Shown here: piece after piece, positions 22,001 through 35,044 of the stretch
Layout: each line of letters begins with the position of its first letter
How positions within the stretch are numbered: position 1 is the first letter of the stretch
From: Globisporangium splendens
Lineage: Eukaryota > Oomycota > Peronosporomycetes > Pythiales > Pythiaceae
Length of the DNA: 64,000 nt
Assembly: GCA_006386115.1 (NCBI GenBank)
Contig: VFIW01000082.1
Location: 62,001-126,000 of the forward strand
Direction: 5' to 3'
Position numbers and translations under genes: made by a program
The notes under the pieces: generated by a model
Told to the model about the DNA's origin: nothing
Database searches by the model: none
Seen by the model: the letters and a program-made list of their open reading frames with translations, nothing else

Positions 22001-25000
22001 CCGGAATTGATCCCACCTGGCTGTTTGAAGTGCCTTCACCAGCTTGGAGCTCGACTTCTTCTGCCTAATTTGTTTTCGAACTTTCAACCGAACCCGTATG
22101 TGTGGCATTACATTCATCAACCTACGCCAGCAGGTGTGTTATCTTGTATTGGCGCAATTTTGGCTACTGGAGTGAGCGATCCCCAGAAGAGTGTCAAAGA
22201 TGTGTTCACGAACGCCAGCGTAAGCGATCGTGAACAGTTGAAAGCATTTTTGATGGCTGAACCTGCTGGAGATTTTGATGTCAACCAAATTCGTATCTGC
22301 CAGAGGCTACCGATCTTTCACGGGCTCATGGATATGAATGAGATCAAGGACGAAGACCTATTGTGGGTGAATTCTGAAAGTGAAGATGCTGATGGCACGA
22401 CAAAGGTGTTAAATTCTGCAGGCAAGAGCCCGACCTTTGTTTCGCTGGAAAGTCGGAAAGAAGGTGATCGCGAAGCGGCTTTGCTGATGTGCATGGGGAT
22501 TGATTGGGAGTTTCTCGACGAAGGTTTTATTTACGTGAAGGAAGGTGATGTCGCACTGTGGAGATTTTTGTCGAGCCTAGGTGTGCGCGGAATTTCTAAA
22601 GTGGAGTTTTTCGCGAACCACTTGATCCCTCGCTTCCAAACTTTGGCAAATGAAGCAAGAGTGGAGTTTATCTGTCAATTACTTCTGGAGCTGAATGTCC
22701 TGCTGGTCCAAGACGTCCATGGCACGTTATCGAACATTGTCGAGACTGCGAATATATTCCCTACTGTTTCAGGCGACCTGAAGTCAATCAACGATCTGTA
22801 TGACCCCGAGATAGACGAGTTCATGGAACTTATGGACGGTTCATTTTTCCCCGCAGAGGAGTTGCAAGCGACCCAACCTTTGTCAGTGCTACGATCGCTT
22901 GGTTTGCAACGAACCATATCTCGTCGTTCAATTCTATCGCTGGCGATGTCGATTGAAAACGAGCACATAAAACTTCGACAGCGAGACGACGTGGACGAAA
23001 AGGACGGTGAGAAAATGGAGACGAGTTTGCAGAATCGATCGGTGGCATTTTTGAAGTACCTTGATTCACACATGGAGCAGCTCATGAGCGTGACCTCCAT
23101 TCAGAAACAAAAGCGCGCTCGAACAAACATCAAATCGAAAGGACTGAAGTTCCTGCGCTCGTTTGGGCTACCGAGTCAGAGTGAAGTGCGTGTCTCAGTT
23201 GACCAAGAAGCAGGAGAGCAAGAGCAGCAGATGATGGAGAGACGGGAAATCGAAGAATTTGCAGCACAATTGGCAGTCATCGATTGGGTGCCAGTTAGTC
23301 ACGTGAAGCCACACCCTGCAGCTCCGTTGCACCGGGAAGACGAGCGGATTCTTGTGACATCTCCGCAGAAAGCCCAGCCAGTGAAACATTTTTGGCTCTG
23401 CTCTGCTGATTATCACATTGTTAATGGTGTGATCTACTCAGAGAAGATGAAATCGATTTTCGGATGGAACGCTGAAGTTCCAATTGAAACGATTGCTCGC
23501 CAGTTGAAGCAAATCTCGGAAAAGTTCGATGTTTACTCTGCTGAAACGAATGGACATCTTGACACGCAATTGATTTGGTCGGCCGTGTACAGCATCTACC
23601 AAATACTGTCAAAATTCTTTGAAGCCGAGGCGGATTTGAGAAAACGAAACGATGTGCTCTCAGTCATGTCGGGGGAAACCAAGTATGTGTGGGTCGGGAA
23701 TCACTTTGTGAGCTCAAGTCAAGTTGCTGCGAGTGCGTCCGTGAATGCTGAGCCATATCTGTACACAGTGCCAACTGAGCTGCTGCATTTTCGCCCGTTT
23801 CTGAAGGCCATTGGTGTTCAGGAGCGGTTTTCACTTGCTGATTATGTTCATGTGATGAGCATGATGTATCACAAGTGCAAGCAACCATTGGAATCTCCGG
23901 ATGTACCAGAAAACTTGTTCCCGCTAACAAGTGACGAGTTGGTCACAGCGATCGGCTTGATTCAGTTGATCAGCGACACGCTGTCTCATCATTCCGATTA
24001 CGAGCTTTTTGCTCCAGATGTAAATGGTGTGCTTGCGCATACAACAAAGCTCACCTTTGACGACACTCCATGGCTGGACGAGCGAGGTCGCGGTGCAACA
24101 GTCAAGGAAGTTCGATTTGTTCATCCGAAGATATCGAATGAGGTCGCACACAAACTGGGTTGTAAATCCTTCAGAAGCCATCTACTGTATACGAATCAGA
24201 CGGATTCGGTACTGTTCAGCAAGGATGGCGGAGTTGAAGAGTTCGGCCAGACAGAAGCATTGACAAAGCGAATCGCCCACATTCTTGAGCAATATCCAGA
24301 TGGACCAAACATCATCAGTGAACTGATCCAAAATGCAGATGATGTAGGAGCAAGTCGTGTGAGTTTGTTGTACAACAGCTCCACCTATGGAGTCTCGTCG
24401 CTGCTCAGCTCGAACATGGGAAAATGGCAAGGACCTGCGCTCTACTGTGTAAGTATTTTCATGTGAACTGCCAGGTGTGAATGGATCGAGACTGCTGATT
24501 GACTCTAATTATGCTGTCTACTGTTACAGTACAACGATGCCGAGTTCAGCGACAGCGATTTCATCAATCTCACAAGAATTGGACAGGCAAACAAGCTTCA
24601 GCGTGCCACTACAACTGGACGATTTGGATTGGGCTTCAATTCCGTGTACCACTTTACTGACCTTCCGTCCATAGTGTCTGCGAAATCAATCGGTACGCGC
24701 CTTCTTATTTACTGGTACCTCGCTGCAGGTGGCACCAGTGGAAACTAACCATTCTGTTCTGTTGCAGTCATTTTTGATCCTCACGCGACAAATCTGCCAG
24801 GGATTTCTGCTGTAAACCCCGGTATCAAGATTCGGTTCGCTGATTCAAACTTGCCCGATCAGTTCCCCGATCAATTCGCACCGTTCAGGAATGTCTTTGG
24901 CTGCGATTTGCGGAGCCACTACAATGGGACCTTGTTTCGTTTTCCCTTACGGCATGCTGCGGTTGCAGAAACAAGTGAGATCAAGCGTCGAGCATACTCA

Positions 25001-28000
25001 CAAGAAGATATTCTCGACCTTTTCCGAACCTTCAAAGCGTCAATCGCATCGACGATGTTGTTTTTGAGAAACGTCAGAAAGATCGATGTGTACGTGCAGA
25101 CTGACTGTGACCAACCGCCAGTATTACTTTATGGTGCTGAAGTTCCACCTGAAGATCGTGGTGAGTCATGGAGGCAAATCGATCAGTTCATGTCAAAGAC
25201 AGATGCATCTCATGGCACGCCGGTTGCAAGCGGTGTTTTGTCAAAGCGTTCATTTTACGCTCGACTACGAAGAACTCCAGAGGATCAGCTTCCGTCCGTG
25301 ACACAGATTGTTCACATCCGCTCGTATGAGCACGGCTTGTATGAAACGTACGTCGATTCCATTCGCAGTAGATCGAATTCAGTTGTCGAAGATTCAGTGA
25401 AGACGATCGGCATCGAGAAGTACTTGGTGTGCAATCAACTTGGTGGTGGAAGAGCCCGCGAAATTGCATATGCAACGGAAAACGAGTCCTTAAAACTGAT
25501 TCCATGGGCCGGCATTGCTGGTCGAATTGGCGATCTCCCTATTGAGGGCAAAGCATTTTGCTTCTTGCCTCTTCCAGTGAAGATCGGCTTACCAGTTCAT
25601 GTCAACGGGTACTTTGAACTGTCATCGAATCGTCGAGACATTTGGCATGGAGATGATATGGCAGGTGACAGCAAGCTCCGATCCGAATGGAATGAAAGTC
25701 TTTTGAGTGATGCTGTTGCGCCGGCGTACTTGTCATTTCTGCTGGAGGCCAAGAGCATTTGCGGAGACGATGCGGCGCAGTATTTCTCTTTTTTCCCGAC
25801 CCAATTACCGTCTGAGCCCTGGTCAACTGTTGTTCAGTCGTTGTTTCGGATAATGGAGAACAAACCCATCTTCCCTGCGTCTCCTGTGCTGGCAAGCGGT
25901 GAGTCATCGTCTGGCCAACCACGATATCTGGCGCCAAAGTCGTGTGTGGTCGTCGACCAGACAGTTGCTGGATGGGAGTTGCTGGAGCAATCTCTTGTTA
26001 GAGCCTCGCTGAATACGATTTACCTTCCAAGATCACTTCACGAGCTGCTCGTGCAACTGAATGCGGTTCAGGATTCGATGACTCCAGCATTTTTTTGCTC
26101 GTTGGTCCGTCGTGGGGATTTTCTTCCGCTTTTGACTCACGAAATGGTGAGGTGTGTCGTCGGCTTTTGTACTGCTGGTATTATCGGAATGCCGGCATCC
26201 TACGACATGCTCGATGGATTACCACTTCTCCCTTTGCGAAATGGGGAATTTGGAATATTGCGTATTTTCCGGCCAGACCGAGGAAACATTGCTCAAGAGG
26301 ATACGATGCTATATTTCGGAAGCGCCGCGGAAGAAGAGCTGCTTGCGATGTTTCCAAATCGACTGGTCATGGGAGAATTCCAGCAATATTTTGACGCTCT
26401 CCCATCATTTTACATCGTCTCCAATGTTCGTAAAATGAGTTTAGAGAAAGTCGCAAAGCACTTTCTTCCGCAGATTCTCCCAGGTCATTGGAAGCAAGCG
26501 ACCATCAACAACTACCAGGTGTATTCGCTCAATCCAGCTGGTGTGCGCTCGACTGTGCAAATTGGGAATGATTGGTTGCGGAAATGGTGGAAATACTTTG
26601 AACTTCACCGTCAAACTCACTACCAAGTGGTTGAGAAGTTCATCCTGAAATGGCCTATCGTTCCGATAATCATGGATGGAGCAGAGCCGAAGTGGGTTCC
26701 TCTCGCTTCAAATCCATGCCTTCTGATCGAGCAGTTTGGGTCACCGCTAGTGTCGAACGCACCATCAAAACTGCCTGAGATTCTGAGGAAACTTGGAATC
26801 TACATCGTGGATGCATCCTACGTGAATGGCGAGCGAAGCATCGGTTGGATCTTGAAAAATAAGCGCGGGTTCACGTTTGATTCGAATGGACTCTTGCACG
26901 CATTGAGTCAGTCCCAGGCGAAGCAGAAGGGTGGACTCTTTGAGGCGATTTTTGCTTCGATCAACTCGACTGAACGTCAAGCACTTTGCGAGTACTTCGC
27001 GAGCAATGGAGCTGGCGCAATTTCGGATACCTGCGTACCAGTTTTACGCGACCTTCCGATCTTTCCTGTCTACACTGGGAATGCTTATTTCGAGAAGCAA
27101 GATGAGGCAAGCAACGAGGTAACACGAACATACACGTCTCTACGACAGGAGCGAATCATCCCAGCGTCAGATGCTGAGCCACGTATCCTGGATGATGCCT
27201 ATTTTGTGGTTGAAAGTGATGCAGTTCGGAAACTTCTTCAGGATTTGCAATTTGAAGAGTGGTCGTACACGAAGACGCTGATGGAGCACGTCTTTCCTCG
27301 CTTGCAAGAGTTGGAAGCCCATGACTCGTCTTTGGTAGATACAGTTGTGAGTGAAGCGATTCTCTCGCTTCCGCTTCACCGTCGACAAGATTCACAGTTC
27401 CGTGAGTACATACAGAAGCTGCCCATTATTCCTTCACGAAAGCGTGTGCTCCGTCGTGTGAGCGAGCTACACGACCCCAACAGCAAGGAGCTAAGTGAGC
27501 TTGTTGGAAGCAGCAGCTTACCTGCTGAGGCATTCTCAACTCCGGAGATTGTGGATGTTTTGCGGTCGTTGGGTCTGCGTACAAGTCTGTCGTGTCATGC
27601 GATTGCAGAAAGTGCTCGATCGGTGGAAGCGTTGTATCTAGATGGGAGTGACGGGGCTATTGAAGAAGCCTGGTCCAAAGCACAAAGTTTGGTGAAGATC
27701 GTGAACAGGCACTTTGATGAGATGGCCGCCAACTTACGAGCCGAAGATGAAAGTGGTGATTCAGACTCGGATAGTGTCCAAGACGTTGCGGATTCTCTGA
27801 AAGGTATTTGTTGGCTGCCAGTCTTGTCGCAACCGATGGATACCAGCATGCCATGGAAGCCCCGTGTTGCGAGCGACAACAATGAAATGCAGTCTACAAA
27901 ACGACTTTCTACTGCGGTGGAAACACGACCGGAAAAAGATGCGGTAAGTGATCTCTGCCTAACTGCCTGCTCCTAATCGGCGACTCAAATTAACGGACCT

Positions 28001-31000
28001 GTTTGTTTTGAAGTGGTTATGCTCTTATAGTAAAGACATTCTGGCTGAGCAACTTACATCTGAAGTGCTAGTTGCCGCGTTTGGATGGAAAGAAGAAGTT
28101 CAACCTATTGTACTCGCTGCGCAGCTCGAGGCAATTGGCTTAGCATTTGAAGCCCATGGTGTGGGTGGCAGTGACTCCGGTTTGAATGCCCACGACAAAC
28201 AAGTGCTTGTGAAAGTCCAGCAGATATACTTGCTGCTTGACGCTGCAAGGGAGGCTGAGCAAGATTCTGGCAGTTTCAGTGCGGTTTACGAGAAGCTGTC
28301 GAACGCGCCGTGGATTTGGACTGGACAGATGTACGTTCGCCCAAAAAACGTTGCGTATCAAGCTGACCGTGAACTCGAGCCGCTACTTTTCGTTGCTCCA
28401 CTCGAGTCGGCCATTTCTCGGTCGCTTTTGGAGCAATTTAACATCAAGGAGTCGTTTGATTGCGAAGATTACTTGAAAGCCCTGATGAGTTTGTCAAAAG
28501 GAGTCAGGCTGGATGACCGCCGTATCAAGGCTTGCAAGAAGGTGTTTAACCTGCTTGGGGAAGACAGTAATGCCTTAAAGCGAGCAGTGAAGAAGTATCC
28601 TCCTCAAAAGCTTGTGATTCTGGATGGACAGAACCGCCTGATGCCTTCGACCAAGCTTACGTACGAAGACATGGAGTGGAACACTTCGCAGACACTTCGG
28701 CAAGGACGCACATTCGTCAACAACGAGATCCCAAAGGAGGTAGCTTTTGCATTAGGAGCTGCATCGTTGCATTCCCAGCATGCTGAATCCACTGCGAGCA
28801 GCACGAAAATTTCGTGTCCGTCGGTTGAATCGCTCAAGAAGGTCTTGGCGGAAAGTAGAAAAGACTGGGAACGCACGTTTTTCCCGGAGATTCTGCTCGC
28901 TGCAGAGCGTCAAGGAGCAACCCAAGTGGATATTTTCGTGGACTATCGTCATCATCCATCGCAACGAGTTATCCAGCCATCTCTGCAAGCCTTACAAGAC
29001 GAAGCCATTTACATTCACGTCCATGACGTAGTGCTCAATGCTAATGCCATCAGTTCTCTCTTTGGAGGTGAGTCTTCGCGAGCCGGATTTTTCAGCGGCT
29101 TCTTCTTTTCTGACTGCATGCAGATTCTCAGTGGGGACGGTTTTTACGTCCTCGATCCCAGTGGCAGCTACCTGGGATCGGCAAGTTCAGCATCAAGCGG
29201 AGTAGCTCGGCGATATGATATTCTGGGTAAACATTTTTCGGGATACCCAGATCAGCTTCTTCCGTTTTGCACGTTGCCGTACTGTCCTGGGGATGTGTCA
29301 AAAGGAACACAAAGCACTCTGATTCGGTTCCCGTGGCGAAAAATATCATCGGTGTTGTCGTCGTTCGTGCTTGATGCCAAGAAAGCAGACCAGTTGGTTC
29401 AATCCATCAAATCTCAAGTGCATGATTCCCTCGTGTTCACCGAGTCGTTGTATCATGTCTCTGCTTGGAGCATTGGGAAAAATTCGGAATATGAGACTCG
29501 ATGCAATGCAGAAGCCAAGTTAGAGTCGCCAGACGAAACGCTGAGAAAGAGAAATTCGACGCGGGTGAACACAGAGTGGAAGAAGAAGTTCTTGTTGCAA
29601 AGCTTTTTCAAGAGCCCAGTGATTCCCGAGAATCAAGTGGAGTTTGTCATTCAAGTCGATATTGAGAATCGCTCTTACCGGGATACGTGGCTGCTCGCCG
29701 ACAACATTGGGCTTGGACGAAGCCGTGATTTAGCATGTTCTCCGGTTCACGAACTACTGGAATCGACGCCATATGTCAGCACTGCGTGCCATCTCTACAG
29801 AAACAACAACCCAGCACCCAAATTATGTGGTCGCTTGTACAAGATTGTGGATACATCGTTGCAAACTGGGCTGCCAATTCATGTAAATGGGTGCTTTAAG
29901 AAAGCGATGAAGGAGAAAAATCTGTTAATCTCCTCACCCGTTGCGAGCGCTATCACACTGAACAGCTCAAACGGAAGCGAAGCACAAGTGAAAGCCAACT
30001 GGAACCGGGTATTGCTTGAAGATGGCGTGGTTGATGCGTACATGAAGTTGTTGCTAGTCGCAAAGCGGCGGTATGAAAGCAATTACCCCAAGGCTTTGTA
30101 CAACGTGTGGCCAAGCTTGAGACCGGTACGCTTACTGTATATCTCCTGCTCTCTGGGTATTTTGTCTTTCCGCTGAATTAATGGTTTTGTTGTTGGTGTG
30201 ATTGCAGATAAAAGGCAGCAAGGAAGTGGGAGAATTGATTCAAGTACTCATGTACCGAAACATGGGATACAACGAACTGTTTCTATGCACAGATGGAAGC
30301 TTCCGAGCGTTCAGCAGTGGGTATTTGATCGACCTTGTGGGCATGGATATTCAAGTACGATTTTCTGAAACAGCTTGTTATTGTCGTCTTGCATGTTTCT
30401 CTGACAAAACTTGTTGTTGGGTATCGTGTTATTTTTCTAGGTGGCGTCGTTTGCACAACTTCATTTCCCAGCATTCAGTATTCCGCGTCCAGTGCTTGCA
30501 GATTGCTCTCGATTGCTATCGTCCCGTATGCAAAGTCTCACACCGAAGACAATGCGGCGATTCGTGCGCTGTATGAGGGCGTCGGAGATCCACTCAAGCG
30601 TTTGCTTACCATTGCTTGAATATTGTTTGAGCGACCTGCAGTTTCCACTGCCAAGCGAGTCGAGCACGATATGGTCCGAGTTCAACGGTCTTCCTCTGTT
30701 GCCCCTTGAAGATGGCAGTTCGGGAGTAATTCGGACCAACCAACGTAGCAACTGTGTACTCGGCTCGTTCAACCAAGTGCAACTTCTGTCGCGACTACCG
30801 CACCTCTTCATCTCTTTGGAAGCTCGTCAACGACTGCACGCGTACTTCTCAGACAGCCGATTTATTGCAGTCATGGGTTTGACCCACTTTTCGATCAAGA
30901 CTCTCTCAGATCACATCGACCAAATTCTACCTGCGCGATGGAGAAATCAAGACGTTGTTGCTTGGGACCATGAAAAATGCGATGAGATTGACCGACTGTG

Positions 31001-34000
31001 GCTGCATCGCTTCTGGCAAGAAGTTCGTTTTGAGCGTCGATCGTTGGGTTATTTTAGCGCATGGCCGTTGATCCCAGTGAAAGGTTCCATGCTTGTGTCA
31101 TGCGGAAAACCAGACGCAGCGCTTTGCGTGTGGCGCGAATCGTGTGATTCCGATATTGCCAACGACGTGTCGCTTCAGTTCAAGGTTGCCGCAGATAAGT
31201 ACGAAGAAAAACTGGCGGTGCTTGAAAATGAACGAAGAGAGCTGATGGAACTGTCGACAAATAAGTTTTTGAAGGAGGATGTGATGGAAAACTCGACTGA
31301 TGACGAGGAAGAGAAGGCTGAACAGCTTGAAGAGATCCTGAGCGACACGGATGAGGAAGAGAAAAAGGAGGAGAGTGAAGCTGTGGATTCAATTAAACAG
31401 TCTATAAACGACGAAGCAGCTGAGCATGAAGAAGGCTCGAGTGTGGCTCCAGTAAAAACAGGGAAAGCCACAGCTGAAAGTGACCAGACAGCAATCAGTG
31501 ACCAAACGAGCCCACATGCTGTCAGCGAAGTGACTCAGCGAACCGATGAGCAAGGAGAAGCAGTCGTAACTGACATGATCGAAGAAGTGGTTACCGAGAA
31601 CGAGTATTGCACTCGCGACGTTCTTCACAATGTTTTGCTTCGCATAAATGCTGCGATGATTGAACTTGCGTATTTCAGTGGCCAAGAAAGTGACATCGTG
31701 CCACAAAGTCGAGACGTATCCATCGCGGTGCTGGATGGTCTCTCCGTGCCGAACTGGAAGCAACTTCGTTGGAGCGATGCAAGTGAGTCAGACGCAACAC
31801 TTCTGGCGGAATTCTTCAGCCATCATGGCCGTACCCAAGGAGGGTTCAACCGAATGCACATCGAGATGCTGAAGAAGCTGCCAATTTACGTGAATATCCG
31901 CGATGTGGCCTGCTCAATTGACGTGGGAGAGTTCTATCTTGTACCTCCGGAGATCAATTTGGCCACAATCCCGTTGCCACCAAACGCGCGTCAATGTTTT
32001 TTGAAGATCAACCCGCGGCTGACTGCTTTCTATCGCGACCTCGGGGTTCAAGAAATGAGCGATGCCAAGCTGTTGGTATACTTGCTTCCAATGTATGACC
32101 AGCTTGCTCCGGAGCAACGTGACATCATCCTGGGTATGATCAAGCAGAAATGGCAGACGCTACGTGGTGATTCTGAGCTCACCCAGATGTTGAAGGCTAC
32201 ATCACTGTTCCCGGATGCCGATGGTCTCTATCAGCCAGCTTCTGCGTTCTTTGATCCACGAAACAAGGTGCTGGCGACTATCTACCGCGATGCACCAGAA
32301 CAGTTTCCAGTGCAGGACTATCAAAGTGCTGAATGGCTCGATCTCATGGCAGAGATTGGGTTGCACAGCGACATATCGGTCGACATATTCATTGGATGTG
32401 CGCGGCGAATCGAGGCTCTTTTTTCCAACAAGTACGCGCTGGACTCGAACGATGAGACCCTGATAATCGTCCTTCACCAGTACTTCATCCAGAACTTTGA
32501 GCGATTTGACCGTTCCAGAGCGTTTTTTGAGACGATTTCCCAGATTGTGTTTGTGCCTGCGATTTCGTACGAGCGAACCCCGTCAGCAGGGAGCTTCAAT
32601 TCTCGTACGATTGTCGTGAAGTATTCTGCTTGTGCTACACCTGACGACCAAGCTCTGGTTTTTACAACGAAGCCGATTTTGTTGAGCTCTGCAGTGCCAC
32701 CTCGCATCCTTTGGAGTCGTCTTTGCATGGTTTCCCCACCAGAAAAGGACATTGTGCTGGCTCATCTGTTCAACATCACAAGCGAGAATGCGAAACGTGC
32801 TCCTTCGACGCAACAATGGCAGTTTTATCTGCCGATGGTTGAAGTTTTCCAGGAAATATTCAAGTACCTGCAAACGTATTGGGATACGCTGTGCAGTGAT
32901 GAGCAACTTCGGGTTGCCGATGCAGCCATTATCCCGATTGGCTCATCTCTCGTGAAAGGATCGCGCTTGTATTTCCACTTGGGAGAAAACCTGGCACCGC
33001 TGATGTACGAAGTACCGCGAGTTTTTGGAGCCTACGACACCTTGTTCCGTCAGCTTGGATCGAAAGAGTCCCCGGAGGTGAAGGACTACATCTTGCTATT
33101 GCAAGATTTGCATGCTGAGTGCGGGGGAACAGCGCTGAATCTGAATGAGCTGATCGCTGTCGCTCGCGTAGTGAACTTGCTCGCTGACGCACTGGCCGAC
33201 AGTAGCCAGAAGTTGTCGATTGAGGCCAAAAAGAGCATCTACCTTCCTTCAAGCTCGTCGGTGATGGAGCCCGTGCTTCAGATGGCGTACAATGATGCTC
33301 CATGGCTTTGCGCGCGTATCAATCTATCAGAACTGCATGTCGTGCATCCGCGAATTTTGACTCGGTGGTGCCAGGTTTTAGGTGTTCCTGGCATCAGCGC
33401 TGTCGTTACCGAAGAGTTGCAAACCGGCAGCGTCGAGACTCTCCCTTGCTCCGACACGCTCGCGCATTTCAATTCCATTTTGGCGTCTCAGCAATTTGGA
33501 AATGGCGTTCGCAGAATCATCACGGTGCAGCAGCAGAAGGCGACCGCAAGTGAACCCTTTGGATTCATCCCAGATTTCGACGATATCAATCGCCGTATCG
33601 TGAAACTGGCTACGTTTGAGATCAAATTTGTCGACACGCTGCAATCTCAATTCATTGCCAAGTTGGATCACCCGTTCAGAAAAGTCGACGTGACCAAAAG
33701 CTCGGCATCGATGCAGAGTCTGTCCTTCCTGGACCACTCGTCAAGCTCAATCTATATCGCGAAGCGTACGGTTGAAGCACAACAGGGACTCCGCCTGAGC
33801 CAGGTAGTCGCCGCGTGCATCAACCGGCTTCTTGGTGGAATTTTACAGGATTGCTCTCACATTGAATCGATTCTGACGTGCGATGTGCTCGAGATTGACT
33901 CGCTTCTGCGGCTCATGAATGTGTACGAGGATACGGATCTGATTGTGGAGAAGCTGAGAGGAGTGATTGGCGAACCGTTGGCCGAGTCGGACCAAGTGAC

Positions 34001-34724
34001 CATTGACTTGACACCACTGCATTCACATTTGCCTGGAGAGATCGTCGCTGTCGAGCTGGATGGGCATCTTCGGTACGGAAAGATTGTGCAGGAGCAGAAA
34101 CATGATTCGAGTGTGAGTCAGTACGAGGTCAAGGTGTCAAGGACGGCTACCAAGTGGTATTCTGGCAGCCAAATTTTTACATTCCGGTCCGCGCGCAATG
34201 GCTCCGGTGTGATGCCAGCTCGCTCAGAACAAGACACAGTGTTTGCAGTGAGTCTGGTCTCACATGTGTCGGGCAAGACGACCACTGGAACCGCAGTGCA
34301 GGAGCAACTGCCGGCGTCGTTGGCTGTGGCAGCAGCACCGTCGAGTGGTGGAGCTCCAGTGGGAAGCGTCGCAGCTACGACAGTTGTATCGGCCGTGAAC
34401 GAGTTGCTCTCACGTTTCAATGTGTCATTGAGCACCGAGTACGAAGATCTCTTGAGCGAGAACCTGCGTCTTCGCCAGCGGCTGGAACAAGCCGAGGAAG
34501 GTCGCCGCGTAGCCTCGGCTCAGATTGACGATGCGATTCGTGAGAAGAAGGACGCGCAAGAGTCGTTGATTTGTGCGATTTGTCTGGAGAACAATGTCGA
34601 CCGCGTGCTGATCCCCTGCGGCCACATCTACTGCGGCACGTGCGTCTCGCGCCTTCCCCGTCCGTCGTGTCCGATCTGTCGACAGCACATTGCAAGTAGC
34701 TCCGCATTCCACGTCCCGTCATAA
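19051..34724 (+). CDS. SACS: Giant sacsin-like protein with three sacsin repeats, UBA-like segment and C-terminal RING
   Basis: Sacsin-family chaperone and putative ubiquitin ligase. Thirteen exons: 19051-19144, 19248-19379, 19485-19546, 19631-19706, 19785-19990, 20082-20394, 20469-20740, 20816-24448, 24530-24692, 24768-27943, 28014-30125, 30208-30354, 30441-34724; all introns are GT-AG and the frame closes (4,889 residues). Repeat 1 has an Hsp90-type site (KEMVQNADDAGA near 38; GRFGVGFNS joined to VYHVTD across a splice) and VNGYFELSSNRRDIW at 386. A UBA-like segment lies near 600-640 (LCSMGF, then EAGLSWLF). Repeat 2 has SELIQNADDVGA near 1545 and VNGYFELSSNRRDIW near 1928. Repeat 3, from about 2975, is degenerate (PEILLAAERQGA; only VNGCF near 3332). 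An acidic Glu/Asp stretch lies near 3740-3780, a coiled coil just before the end, and a C3HC4 RING at about 4838-4878 (CAIC, CGHIYC, CPIC). Plant sacsin homologues also end in a RING; the DnaJ and HEPN ends of animal sacsin are absent. Confidence 0.9.
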
Positions 34725-35044
34725 ATCCATCCATAGCCAGCAAGCAGCACGCCTAAAGGAGAGCAGGTTGACAGTCAAGAGGAAAAGAGTGCAATGCATA
34801 CGTATGTCGTACCTAATTTCATAATGTGAGTGTACTTGTCTTCATCTCCTCCCTCTTTTGTCGTGACTGATATTCACACCGGTCAGTCATGTGTGCGAAT
34901 AACCGGTTGTTAACCGGCGCTCCATGATTGAATGTGGGACGCCAAGTAGGTCCTCGCTTCCCTTTCGCCACACTTTGGACAAAGCAAACCGCAACCAGGC
35001 ATCATTTCCACAGTTTGACAACACGCAGGAGAGACGTCGGCACC
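34725..35044. other. Intergenic region, sacsin 3' end to MMS19 promoter
   Basis: This holds the presumed 3' UTR of the sacsin-like gene and the MMS19 promoter. Three ACCGG-containing motifs cluster at about 34878-34917, including the palindrome AACCGGTT at 34901-34908, roughly 90-125 bp above the initiator-like element. AACCGGTT is the known Grainyhead/CP2-class site in animals and fungi; relevance here is inference. Confidence 0.4.
35002..35016 (+). promoter_or_regulatory. Initiator-like element of MMS19
   Basis: TCATTTCCACAGTTT resembles the oomycete initiator with one extra base before the CA. It sits about 30-40 bp above the ATG at 35045 and therefore favours that ATG over the longer in-frame extension starting at 34928. 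Confidence 0.5.

Noticed and set aside
34928..35044. N-terminal extension of MMS19 by 39 codons
   Set aside because: It overlaps the initiator-like element, and MMS19 proteins do not carry such a leader.
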